A stretch of DNA of 53,766 bases from Pseudomonadota bacterium (lineage in GTDB: Bacteria; Desulfobacterota; Binatia; Binatales; Binataceae), in contig JAJPHZ010000028.1 in NCBI GenBank assembly GCA_021325025.1, forward strand, positions 1 through 53,766. Direction: 5' to 3'. Shown in pieces: positions 34,282 through 42,655 of the stretch. Each line of letters starts with the position of its first letter. The first letter of the stretch is position 1. Position numbers and translations under genes: made by a program. The notes under the pieces are model-generated. The model was not told the DNA's origin and made no database searches. It worked only from the letters and a program-made list of their open reading frames with translations.

Positions 34282-36048
34282 ATGATGCAGCGTAAACGGG
34301 CGCAGGAACGAATCGCGCGCGAGCGCGTGCTCTTCAAGCGCCATCCTGGGGGGGACATCGCAGCCTGCATCGTCTATCCCAACATCTACCCGCTGGCGAT
34401 GGCCAACCTGGGTTTCCAGGCGATCTATCGCATCTTTGACGCCGAGCCTAACGTGGCCGCCGACCGCGCCTTTCTGCCCGACCCCGACGAGCGTCAGGCG
34501 ATGGAAGCGCGCGGCGAGATGCTGCTATCGTTCGAGCAGGGCCGGGCGCTGAGCGATTTCGATATCCTGGCCTTCTCCATCTCCTTTGAGACCGACTATC
34601 TGAATGTCCTGGCGATTCTCGATTTGGCCGGTATTCCCGCGTCGCGCGAAGAGCGGCGCGGGCACAACTATCCCTTGATAATCGCCGGCGGCTCGGCGAT
34701 CTTCCTCAATCCCGAGCCAATCGCCGATTTCATCGACCTGTTCCTGATTGGCGAAGGCGAGGAGATGGTGCCCGAGTTCATCGCCGCCTGGCGCGCCGCG
34801 CGCGATGCGGGAGTTTCTCGCGACCAGATGCTGGCGGCGCTGGCGCGCATCCCGGGCGCCTATGTCCCCGAGTACTATGAGCCGAAATACGACATTCCCG
34901 GCCGGTTGATTGCTGTCAATTATCGCGGCGAAGGCAGTGGCAAGGTCAAGCGGCGTCTGATCAAGGACCTCAACCGCTTTCAGACCAATTCCCTGATCCT
35001 CACCAACGAGTCCGTGTTCGGCGACATGTACCTGGTCGAGGCCAGCCGCGGATGCCAATGGGGATGCCGGTTTTGCGCCGCCGGCTTCATGTACCGGCCG
35101 ATTCGCTATCGCAGCCCCGAGGAACTCGCTGCCCAGGCGCTGAGCGGACTTGAGCAGCGCAAGGTGATCGGCTTGGTGGGCGCCGAGATGGCCAGCGTGC
35201 CCGGCGTGGCCGAGGTGGCGGCCGCAGTGGCCGATGCGGGCGGCCGCCTGTCGCCATCCTCGCTCAAGGCCGATTGCATCTCGCCGGCGCTGGCCCAGGC
35301 GTTGGTGCGCGGCGGCAATCGCAGCGTCACCATCGCACCGGAGGCGGGCAGTGAGCGGATGCGCAAGGTTATCAACAAGAATCTGACCGAAGCCGAGATC
35401 CTGCGCGCCGCAGCGATGATGGTTGGCGAGGGCGTGGAGAATCTAAAGCTTTACTTCATGATAGGGCTGCCCGAGGAAACCAGCGCCGACGTCGATGCGA
35501 TTGCGCTGCTGACCGCCCGCATTCTGGACCGCGCCCGCACCGCCAAAAGCCGCATCGGCCGGGTGACGCTGTCGCTCAATCCCTTCGTGCCCAAGCCATG
35601 GACGCCCTTTCAGTGGGACCCGATGGAGGAGGCGAAGTCGCTCAAGGCCAAGGTCGCGGCGCTGCGCTCGATGCTGACTCATGGCAACGTGGTGCTGGAC
35701 GCCGAATCACCGCGTGAGGCCTACTTCCAGGCCCTGCTTTCACGGGGCGACCGGCGCGTGGGCGGCATCCTGCAGCGGCTGCATCGCGAACGCCGGCGCG
35801 AGCCGGGCGAAATCTGGCAGACGCTGCGCGAAATCCAGCGCGAAGCGATGCGCGCCAAGCCGGGACCGCTGCCGAACCCCGATAATTACGTTTATCGCCG
35901 CTACGGACCCGACGAACTGCTGCCGTGGGATTTCATCGACCACAGCGTCCACAAAAACTTTCTGCTCTCCGAACGAAAGAAGGCGCACTACGAGCATCAG
36001 ACCAAGCCCTGTGACGTAACCCGCTGCACGGTGTGCGGCGCCTGCTGA
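34282..36048 (+). CDS. B12-binding radical SAM protein (TIGR03960-like)
   Basis: This 588-residue iron-sulfur enzyme has an N-terminal B12-binding-like Rossmann domain (IVYPNIYPLAMANLGFQAIY, AFSISFETDYLNVLAILDLAGIP, LIIAGGSAIFLNPEPIADFID). The radical SAM core follows with the cluster motif C258-x3-C262-x2-C265 (CQWGCRFC). A C-terminal cysteine tail, CDVTRCTVCGAC, could bind a further metal or cluster. The layout matches the TIGR03960 family, whose substrate is not established. Two start codons in a row (ATGATG) lie after GGAAAG; the first is used. Confidence 0.88.
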   Translation: MMQRKRAQERIARERVLFKRHPGGDIAACIVYPNIYPLAMANLGFQAIYRIFDAEPNVAADRAFLPDPDERQAMEARGEMLLSFEQGRALSDFDILAFSISFETDYLNVLAILDLAGIPASREERRGHNYPLIIAGGSAIFLNPEPIADFIDLFLIGEGEEMVPEFIAAWRAARDAGVSRDQMLAALARIPGAYVPEYYEPKYDIPGRLIAVNYRGEGSGKVKRRLIKDLNRFQTNSLILTNESVFGDMYLVEASRGCQWGCRFCAAGFMYRPIRYRSPEELAAQALSGLEQRKVIGLVGAEMASVPGVAEVAAAVADAGGRLSPSSLKADCISPALAQALVRGGNRSVTIAPEAGSERMRKVINKNLTEAEILRAAAMMVGEGVENLKLYFMIGLPEETSADVDAIALLTARILDRARTAKSRIGRVTLSLNPFVPKPWTPFQWDPMEEAKSLKAKVAALRSMLTHGNVVLDAESPREAYFQALLSRGDRRVGGILQRLHRERRREPGEIWQTLREIQREAMRAKPGPLPNPDNYVYRRYGPDELLPWDFIDHSVHKNFLLSERKKAHYEHQTKPCDVTRCTVCGAC

Positions 36049-36068
36049 GGGGAAAACAGGCCGACCTG

Positions 36069-37223
36069 CTAACTGAGCTCGCGGAAGAAGGCGCGGATGT
36101 CGGCGGCGAGCGCTGCCGGCTCCTCCATCGCGGCGAAGTGCCCGCCTGACGGCATGATCGTGAAACGCTTCAAATTGTAAATGCGTTCGGCCCACCGGCG
36201 CGGCGGGCGCGACAGCTCTTTGGGGAACAGCGCGACCGCGGTCGGGGCCTGGCACTTTTCGCCCGGCGCCAGGCGGAAGGGATGATGGTGCTGTTCGTAG
36301 TACAGTCGCGCCGAGGAGTTAATCGAGTGCGTCACCCAGTAGATCATGATGTTGGTGAGCAACTGATCTTTGCTGTAGCGCCGCTCCACGTCGCCGCCGC
36401 AATCGCTCCAGGTGCGGAACTTCTCGACGATCTAGGCGGCCAGTCCGGCCGGTGAATCGTTGAGCGCATAGGCCAGCGTCTGCGGCTTAGTGCCTTGGAT
36501 GTGCATGTAGCCCATCTCGTCGCGGCGAAACGCCGCCAACTCGGCGAGGAACTTCTTCTCATCCTCATCGAGGTCCGTGGTGCGCGCGCCCTCGGGCGGC
36601 GCCAGCGCCACGAAGTTGACGTGCACGCCAATCACATCGGGCGTATGCAGATGCCCGATCAACGAGGCGATCAGCGCGCCCCAGTCGCCGCCCTGGGTGG
36701 CGAAACGCCGGTAGCCGAGCACCTTCGTCATCAGCTCATGCAGCACTTCGGACATACGCTGCGGGTCCATCCCGCCGCCCGGATCATCCGAAAATCCGTA
36801 CCCGGGCAGCGACGGCGCCACCACCGTGAACGATTCCCGCGCATTGCCGCCATGCGCTGCCGGATCGGTCAGCATCGGGATGATCTGCATGAACTCGTAC
36901 ACGCTGCCGGGCCACCCGTGGAGCAGCAGCAAGGGCTTGGGAGCGGGGCCCTTGCCGGGCTCGTGAATGAAGTGGACGCGCGTACCGCCGACGTTGGCCT
37001 TGAAATGCGCATAGCGGTTGAGTTCGCGTTCGTGCCTGCGCCAGTCATAGCTTGTGCGCCAATACTCAACCAGCTCCTTGAGGTAGGCGAGGTTGGTTCC
37101 GTAGGTCCATCCGGAGTTTGCGACTTCGCCGGGAAAACGGGTGCGCGCCAGCCGCTGGCGCAGATCGGCGAGCACCTCGTCGGGAACCGCGATGGCGAAT
37201 TTTTCGGGCGCGCCGGATGCCAT
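36069..37223 (-). pseudogene. Epoxide hydrolase interrupted by an in-frame amber codon
   Basis: The gene starts at ATG 37223 and encodes the epoxide hydrolase N-terminal domain (FAIAVPDEVLADLRQRLARTRFPGE), the oxyanion motif HGWPGS and the nucleophile D180 in TQGGDWGA. A TAG at 36434-36432 (codon 264) then ends the frame after NDSPAGLAA. The same frame continues with IVEKFRTWSD and YSKDQLLTNIMIYWVT to the catalytic His in SGGHFAAMEEP, closing at 36069 for a 384-codon total. At this position homologues have Trp (LAAWIVEKFR), so a TGG-to-TAG change explains the break. The product without readthrough lacks the catalytic His. It overlaps the upstream amidohydrolase stop in TGATG. Confidence 0.85.
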
Positions 37224-38383
37224 CACGCGGCCAGGCCGATTGCGTAAAGGCGCGCGGCGTTGGTGTAGACGATTTTCTCCTTGATCTCGGCGGGCACGCC
37301 GGCAAAGTCGCGCTCCACGACCTCGCGTGAATGGGGCCAGGTACAGTCGCTGTGGGGGAAGTCGGAGGCCCACATGTAGTTGTCCTCGCCGAAGAATTTG
37401 TACGTGGTGGGTCCGACCGGATCGTCCTGGAAGGTCGCCCATAGCTGGCGGCGCACGTATTCGCTGGGCTTAAGCGTAAGCGGCGTTTGGTCCGACATCG
37501 GACCGAACTTCTCGAACGCGTGGTCCAGCCGGTAGAGGAAATGTGGCAGCCATCCGGTATCGTTTTCGGCCGACACGATTTTCAGATTGGGAAAGCGCTC
37601 CAGCACGCCGCCCAGGATGATGTCGATAAAAGTGCACTGGATTTCGTGCAGCGCCGTCATGTAGGCGCGCGAGAAGCCCTTGCTGAGCACGCGCGGCGTG
37701 GTCTGTTCACCGGCCATCTCCCGGGCGGATTTGGCATCGCGGCTTTTGGGCACCTTGCGGCCGGTCACCAGATGCAGCGAGATCGGTGTTCCCAGCTCCT
37801 GCGCGGTGGCCCAGAACGGGTCGTAGATGCGGCTGTGGTAGGGCCGCTCGGGCGTCGGCGCGCCGCAGATCATCGCGCCCTTAAGCCCCAATTTGGCGCA
37901 GCGGCGCAGCTCGCGCACGCCTTCGTCCACATCCTCCACCGAAATCAATGCGACCGCGGCCAACCGCTTGGGATTGTAAGAGCAGAATTCCGCCGCCCAA
38001 TCGTTGTAGGTGCGAAAGCATGCCGCCAGCAGTTCCACGTCGGGCAGGCTGAACAGCGACATGCCCAGCGTGGTGTAAAGGACCTCGGCCTCCACGCCGT
38101 CGATGTCCTGGTCCCTGATACGCTCGACCGGATCCCATCCGCTGGGCCGCGCGTCGGCGTAGGTCTTGGTGGCGAATTCCTTGAGCACCTCGCCGCTGGC
38201 GCCATGGCTGAATGCGCCGCCTACAGCGAACGGACGCAGGCCGGGAGCCAGAAAGATCGCGCCCCGTTCGTCGTTGACCACCCGCGGTGCACGGTCGGCA
38301 TACTTTTTGTCGATCCGCGCAGTCCACAGGTCGGGCGGTTCGGTGAAGTGCGAGTCGGCGGAAATCATCCGTGGTGAAGCCAT
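37223..38383 (-). CDS. Amidohydrolase-2 family protein
   Basis: This 386-residue TIM-barrel metal hydrolase begins with MISADSHFTEPPDLW, the usual D-x-H motif of this branch. It continues with AEVLYTTLGMSLFSL, PISLHLVTG, LKIVSAENDTGWLPHFLYRLDHAF and the last-strand WASDFPHSDCTWP. The same branch occurs at 52574. Such paralogues are numerous in soil bacteria and mostly uncharacterised. Its TGA overlaps the ATG of the epoxide hydrolase (TGATG), so the two form an operon and may act on one substrate. Confidence 0.87.
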   Translation of the reverse strand: MASPRMISADSHFTEPPDLWTARIDKKYADRAPRVVNDERGAIFLAPGLRPFAVGGAFSHGASGEVLKEFATKTYADARPSGWDPVERIRDQDIDGVEAEVLYTTLGMSLFSLPDVELLAACFRTYNDWAAEFCSYNPKRLAAVALISVEDVDEGVRELRRCAKLGLKGAMICGAPTPERPYHSRIYDPFWATAQELGTPISLHLVTGRKVPKSRDAKSAREMAGEQTTPRVLSKGFSRAYMTALHEIQCTFIDIILGGVLERFPNLKIVSAENDTGWLPHFLYRLDHAFEKFGPMSDQTPLTLKPSEYVRRQLWATFQDDPVGPTTYKFFGEDNYMWASDFPHSDCTWPHSREVVERDFAGVPAEIKEKIVYTNAARLYAIGLAA

Positions 38384-38708
38384 CGCAGGTCCCTCGTTTA
38401 GTCTTTACCGCAATTGATAGTGGCGCTGTAACGCTATCGCAAGGGGAAGCGGGGCCCGCGGATGAAGGACGGTGACCAAGCTCCGCACTGTCCGCCGCCA
38501 GGTGCCCCGGGAACCACGCTGGCTTCGGGTACGAGCTCTTCGGCATTTATCCGAGAGGTGCTTGTACAATAACCCATCCAGCGCCAGCGCAAGGCAGCGA
38601 AGCGCCCATCCTGATCAGGTACAATGGCAGCGTGGCAGGCGAAGCTTTGCAAAAGGCGCAGTTTCGACCAATCTCGGTGAACACCGCCGCTGCGAAAGGG
38701 CATTGTCG
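38384..38708. other. 325-bp intergenic region
   Basis: This region lies between the leftward amidohydrolase gene and the rightward monooxygenase remnant. I see no conserved ORF, RNA gene or strong promoter. The amidohydrolase-epoxide hydrolase promoter should be near 38390-38450. Confidence 0.35.
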
Positions 38709-38909
38709 ATGAGGTTCGGACTGTACGATATCAACCTGGGTGCCTGCGCGCGGCCCCAAATTGCGGCGGCTGTGGCGCGCGCGGCCGCGCAGCGCTTTGC
38801 CGAGGCCGGGGTGCATCGGCTCATTTTGCGGCCTCTGCTGGGCTGCGATGAATCAGCGGTGATGAAGTTCGTGCGCGCAGCCGCAGTCGAGCTGGTCGGG
38901 CAAGTTTGA
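38709..38909 (+). pseudogene. Internally deleted luciferase-like monooxygenase remnant
   Basis: This 66-codon frame starts MRFGLYDINLGACARPQIAA, the first beta strand of a luciferase-like flavin monooxygenase. It then passes directly into QRFAEAGVHRLILRPLLGCD followed by ESAVMKFVRAAAVELVG, which looks like the end of such proteins. The 250-300 residues that form the barrel are missing. It sits 130 bp before a full-length member of the same family. The reading as a deletion product is inference from the two ends. Confidence 0.55.
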
Positions 38910-39041
38910 GCGTTAGCGCCGCTCGCCTCCAAAGCAGGGAGGCCCGCAGTTTGATTTTTCGCGGCTGTGCGATAAACCAGTTAAAAGCTTATGGAGCCGG
39001 ATGCCGCGATATGCGAGGTTGCGCGGCGGGGAGAACTGCGA

Positions 39042-40160
39042 ATGAAACTTGGACTGTTCCTGATGCCCAGCCATCCGCCCGAACGCGACTTGCGCGCGGG
39101 CCATGAATGGGACCTCGAAGTGCTGCGGATGGCCGACCGCCTGGGCTACGAAGAGGCCTGGATCGGCGAGCATTTCACATCGCCGTGGGAGCCCAATCCC
39201 GCGCCTGACTTGCTGATCGCGCAGGCCCTGACCCAGACCAGCCGCATCAAGCTCGCCCCCGGCGCCCATCTGCTGCCCTACCATCAGCCGGCCGAGTTGG
39301 CGGTGCGCGTCGCCTACATGGACCATCTGGCCGGCGGGCGCTACATGCTGGGGATCGGTTCGGGCGGCCTGCCCAGCGACTTCATGCTGTTCAACGTCGA
39401 TGCCGCCTCGGGGCAGCAGCGCGACATGGTGCGCGAAGCGCTCGATATCATGTTGAAGGTTTGGACCAGCCAGACCGAAGTCGAGTTCAACAGCCGCTAC
39501 TGGAAGGGCAGGATTAGCGCGCCGCTGTACGGCGGCTTGCTCAAGCATCATATAAAACCCCTCCAGAAACCCCATCCGCCGATCGGTATCGCAGGCATCA
39601 GCTACAAGTCCGAATCGCATAAGCTGGCCGGCGAGTATGGCTTTCTCCCTCTTAGCCTGGACATGGACGCCGCGGTGCTGAAGACGCATTGGGAGGCGGT
39701 GGAGGAGGGCGCGGCGCGGGGCAAACGGGCGGCCCGGCGCGCTGATTGGCGAATTGTCCGCGACATCTTCGTCGGCGACACCGATGCGCAGGCGCGCCAA
39801 GATTGCCTGGCCGGCGGCGTCGGGCGTAACTGGCGCGAATACCTGCTGCCGCTGTATCAGGAGTTGAAGTTTGTCAGTTTCTTCAAGCACGACCCGTCGG
39901 TCGCCGATGAGCAGGTGACCCTGGAGTACCTGCTTGAACACAACTGGATTGTCGGCGCGCCGCACACCGTGGCCGAAAAACTCGCCACGCTCTACCGCAA
40001 TGTCGGGGGTTTCGGCTGCCTGCTGATGATGGGCGCCGATTGCGCCGATAATCCCCAGCCGTGGTTCAAGTCGATGCGCCTGATGGTGGAGCAGGTGATG
40101 CCGCGCCTGGCGCATCTGCTCGGCCACGATAACGGCGCGGAGGTCCGCGCGGCAAAATAG
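39042..40160 (+). CDS. LLM class flavin-dependent oxidoreductase
   Basis: This 372-residue bacterial luciferase-like monooxygenase uses FMNH2 or F420. The start MKLGLFLMPSHPPERD is preceded by GGGGAG at 8 bp; the frame extends 17 codons further without similarity. Family segments: ADRLGYEEAWIGEHFTSPWE, KLAPGAHLLPYHQPAELA, GGRYMLGIGSGGLPSDF, and HPPIGIAGISYKSESHKLAGEYGFLPLS. It lies 17 bp before the ferredoxin-cNMP gene, so it may belong to that operon as an enzyme supplied with reducing power, although this is inference. Confidence 0.87.
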   Translation: MKLGLFLMPSHPPERDLRAGHEWDLEVLRMADRLGYEEAWIGEHFTSPWEPNPAPDLLIAQALTQTSRIKLAPGAHLLPYHQPAELAVRVAYMDHLAGGRYMLGIGSGGLPSDFMLFNVDAASGQQRDMVREALDIMLKVWTSQTEVEFNSRYWKGRISAPLYGGLLKHHIKPLQKPHPPIGIAGISYKSESHKLAGEYGFLPLSLDMDAAVLKTHWEAVEEGAARGKRAARRADWRIVRDIFVGDTDAQARQDCLAGGVGRNWREYLLPLYQELKFVSFFKHDPSVADEQVTLEYLLEHNWIVGAPHTVAEKLATLYRNVGGFGCLLMMGADCADNPQPWFKSMRLMVEQVMPRLAHLLGHDNGAEVRAAK

Positions 40161-40177
40161 CGCCAGGCTTTTCGATC

Positions 40178-41728
40178 GTGGCGAAGCGCTCCAATCAGGT
40201 CGTGATTGCGCCGGCCGAGCTGTGGCCGATGTTGCAGCGGTGCGACGCCTTCGCCGCATTCAGTGGCCATGAACGGGAGTCCTTCGAACACGCACTCGCG
40301 CACGAGTACGGGATGGTGGTGCGGCGCTTCGCGCCGGGCGAATTGATCTGCCGCAAGGGCGAGTTCGAACTCGACCTGTGCATTGTGCTTGAGGGGCGTG
40401 CGGAAGTTCACGATCACGACCAGCGCGGCGTCGAAGTGCATACGGTGTATGAGGCCGGCAGCATCTTTGGCGAGTTGGGCGCGATGGGCGGGCGGCCGCG
40501 CTCCTTCGACGTTGTCGCGGCGGCCGACACACTGATCTTTTATATTCCGCGCCACGCGCTGAAGTACCTGGAAATCAACCAACGCGCCCGCGCCATCCTG
40601 GCCGCTCGCTACCGCGAGCGGGCGGTGCGCGCGATGACCGGGCGGGTCGAGTTGTTCAACACGGTGCCCGAGTCGTTCGTCGACGAATTGATCCCGCACT
40701 GCCGGATCGTGCGCTACGACCTGCGCGGCGTGCCAATCGTGCAGCAGGACGAAGAAGTCGACGGCTTTTACATCATCCTGGACGGCTTCGTCCAAATCGT
40801 GCGCCATCGCGCCGACGGCCAGCGCCGGGTGTTGGCCTATCTGCGCGAGGGCGAGTATTTCGGCGAGATGGCGCTGCTCGGCACGGGCCGCGCCTGGGGC
40901 AGCGCGTTTACCGCCGGCAAGTGCGAACTGATCAAAATCGACAGGGCCGGATTTGCCGAACTGTGCCGCGGCTATCCGGCGGTCGAGCGCGCGATGCGCG
41001 AAGCGATTGCGCGCCAGCAGGAGCAGGAGAACACAATTACCGCCGAGCTGTCCGAGCTGCTGGAAAAGAGCGGCCAGCTCGGCGTAATCCAGTCCGACGC
41101 GCTGCTGGTGATGGATCTGGATCGGTGCATCAAGTGCGACAACTGCGTGCGCGCCTGCGAGTCGCTGCACGGGCGCAGCCGGCTGATCCGCAACGGCGTC
41201 CAGATCGGCAAATACCTGGTGCCCAGCGCGTGCCGCCATTGCGACGATCCCAAATGCATGAGCGCGTGCCCGACCGGCGCGGTCAAGCGCCGGCCTGAAG
41301 GAGAAATATACTTCAAGTACGATCTGTGCATCGGGTGCGGCAACTGCGCAATCGCCTGCCCGTTCGACAATATTACGATGATCGACACGCCCTCCTTCGA
41401 CAAGGCGCAGGCGCGCAAGGCCGCGATCGCCGGCGGCCGCGATTTCTTCCGCCCCTATCCGCTGGCCCAGCATCAGGCCGCCGGCAGCCTGCTGAGCCGC
41501 CTGTTCGGCGGCGAGGGCGAACGGCGCGAGGCGGCGGGGGAGGAGCAGGCACACGTTCCCCCAAGCTTTCCGATCAAGTGCGACCTGTGCGACAGACTGC
41601 CGTTCATGGGGTGCGTGCATAGCTGTCCCACCGGCGCGGCAATTCGCATCGAAGCCGCCGAGCTGTTCGAGGAAATTCACGCCGTCAGCGCCAAGTCGCA
41701 TATCCGCAAGGCGCAGGAAGGGGAATAG
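40178..41728 (+). CDS. Double cyclic-nucleotide-binding domain fused to a four-cluster ferredoxin
   Basis: This 516-residue cytoplasmic protein has no DNA-binding helix-turn-helix. Residues 24-140 and 161-275 are two CRP-like beta-roll domains with phosphate-binding cassettes FGELGAMGGRPRSF (97-110) and FGEMALLGTGRAWGS (228-242). After a helical linker come sixteen cysteines in four [4Fe-4S] motifs: C317/320/323/327, C352/355/360/364, C384/387/390/394 and C468/471/479/483. This is the pattern of HybA/DmsB-type electron-transfer subunits. Start is GTG 17 bp after the monooxygenase. The following gene starts 3 bp after its stop. It looks like an iron-sulfur wire whose activity could respond to a nucleotide or other small ligand. 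Confidence 0.85.
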   Translation: MAKRSNQVVIAPAELWPMLQRCDAFAAFSGHERESFEHALAHEYGMVVRRFAPGELICRKGEFELDLCIVLEGRAEVHDHDQRGVEVHTVYEAGSIFGELGAMGGRPRSFDVVAAADTLIFYIPRHALKYLEINQRARAILAARYRERAVRAMTGRVELFNTVPESFVDELIPHCRIVRYDLRGVPIVQQDEEVDGFYIILDGFVQIVRHRADGQRRVLAYLREGEYFGEMALLGTGRAWGSAFTAGKCELIKIDRAGFAELCRGYPAVERAMREAIARQQEQENTITAELSELLEKSGQLGVIQSDALLVMDLDRCIKCDNCVRACESLHGRSRLIRNGVQIGKYLVPSACRHCDDPKCMSACPTGAVKRRPEGEIYFKYDLCIGCGNCAIACPFDNITMIDTPSFDKAQARKAAIAGGRDFFRPYPLAQHQAAGSLLSRLFGGEGERREAAGEEQAHVPPSFPIKCDLCDRLPFMGCVHSCPTGAAIRIEAAELFEEIHAVSAKSHIRKAQEGE

Positions 41729-41731
41729 AAC

Positions 41732-42655
41732 GTGGCGCACCCGATGCAGCGCGATGCCGCGGCGGGCGTGCACGTGCCCGCCGCCCACGTGCCGCGCCAC
41801 CATGGCCGTCTGACCCTGTGGGCGATCGGATGCGCCGCCGCGGTCGCCGCAATTCATCTGGCGGCACCCGCTTATGCCGCACGGCTGGGCTCCTGGCGCA
41901 GCGGCGTTTTGACACTGGCCGCCCTGGTGCTTACTTCCACCTACACCATCCGCAAGCGATGGATGTGGTTGACCGTGCGCATCATGCGGATCGCGGCGCG
42001 GATGCCGCACCGGATCGCCCATCGCCTGCTGATCGCCGACCGCCTGGAATCGTGGCGCCTGTATCATGTCATGCTCGGCGTCGGCGTGTTGCTGCCGTTT
42101 GGGTGGCATATCGAACAGGGGGCGGGTGCGAGCCGCCTTGAGGCGGCGGTGGCGGCAGTGGCGGCGATGTTGATGCTGAGCGGACTGGCGGGAACGATAA
42201 TCCAGGACTTCCTGCCCCATGCGATGCGCATCCGGCCGGCCCAGGAAGTCCGTTTTGAAGACGTCGAAGCCGCGCTGCACGACCTTTACGTACAGGCCGA
42301 GGAAGTAATTTTGGGTCATTCCGAAGCGCTGGTGCAGTCCTACCTCAAGCACGTCCGGCCGGTGATGGTCGGCACGCGTCCGGCACGCGCATTATTTCTT
42401 GCCACGCTCAGCGGCGCCGACCCGGCGGCACCGGTCGGCGCGCGATTGCGCCAGTGCGGCGCGCAAGTGGCGGATGAAGCCGAGACCTGGGAGAAGTTGG
42501 TGACGCTGGCCGAGCGCAAGGTGCGGCTTGATCACAACCACTTCAATCTGTCGCTGAGCGTGGGCTGGATGCGGGTCCACATCGCGCTGGCGATTGCGCT
42601 GGGCGCCTTGACCGTGTTCCACATCGCCGGGGTGTTTTACTTCGCGGGACTATGA
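41732..42655 (+). CDS. Membrane protein with dihaem cytochrome b-like histidine pairs
   Basis: This 307-residue inner-membrane protein has about five helices (27-46, 57-73, 111-127, 136-156, 281-303). Helix 3 carries H112 and H126, helix 5 carries H283 and H297, both spaced 14 residues (H-x13-H), as in cytochrome b where two such helices hold two stacked haems. A soluble segment of about 120 residues (160-278) lies between helices 4 and 5. I know no named family that matches. Start is GTG 3 bp after the ferredoxin gene. The stop overlaps the next start in ATGA, which ties all three together. Confidence 0.72.
   Translation: MAHPMQRDAAAGVHVPAAHVPRHHGRLTLWAIGCAAAVAAIHLAAPAYAARLGSWRSGVLTLAALVLTSTYTIRKRWMWLTVRIMRIAARMPHRIAHRLLIADRLESWRLYHVMLGVGVLLPFGWHIEQGAGASRLEAAVAAVAAMLMLSGLAGTIIQDFLPHAMRIRPAQEVRFEDVEAALHDLYVQAEEVILGHSEALVQSYLKHVRPVMVGTRPARALFLATLSGADPAAPVGARLRQCGAQVADEAETWEKLVTLAERKVRLDHNHFNLSLSVGWMRVHIALAIALGALTVFHIAGVFYFAGL

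Noticed and set aside
39992..42352. 786-codon open frame antisense to the monooxygenase and ferredoxin genes
   Set aside because: The opposite strand encodes well-conserved motifs (CXXC clusters, cNMP cassettes). The antisense product is low complexity, rich in His/Ala/Gln.
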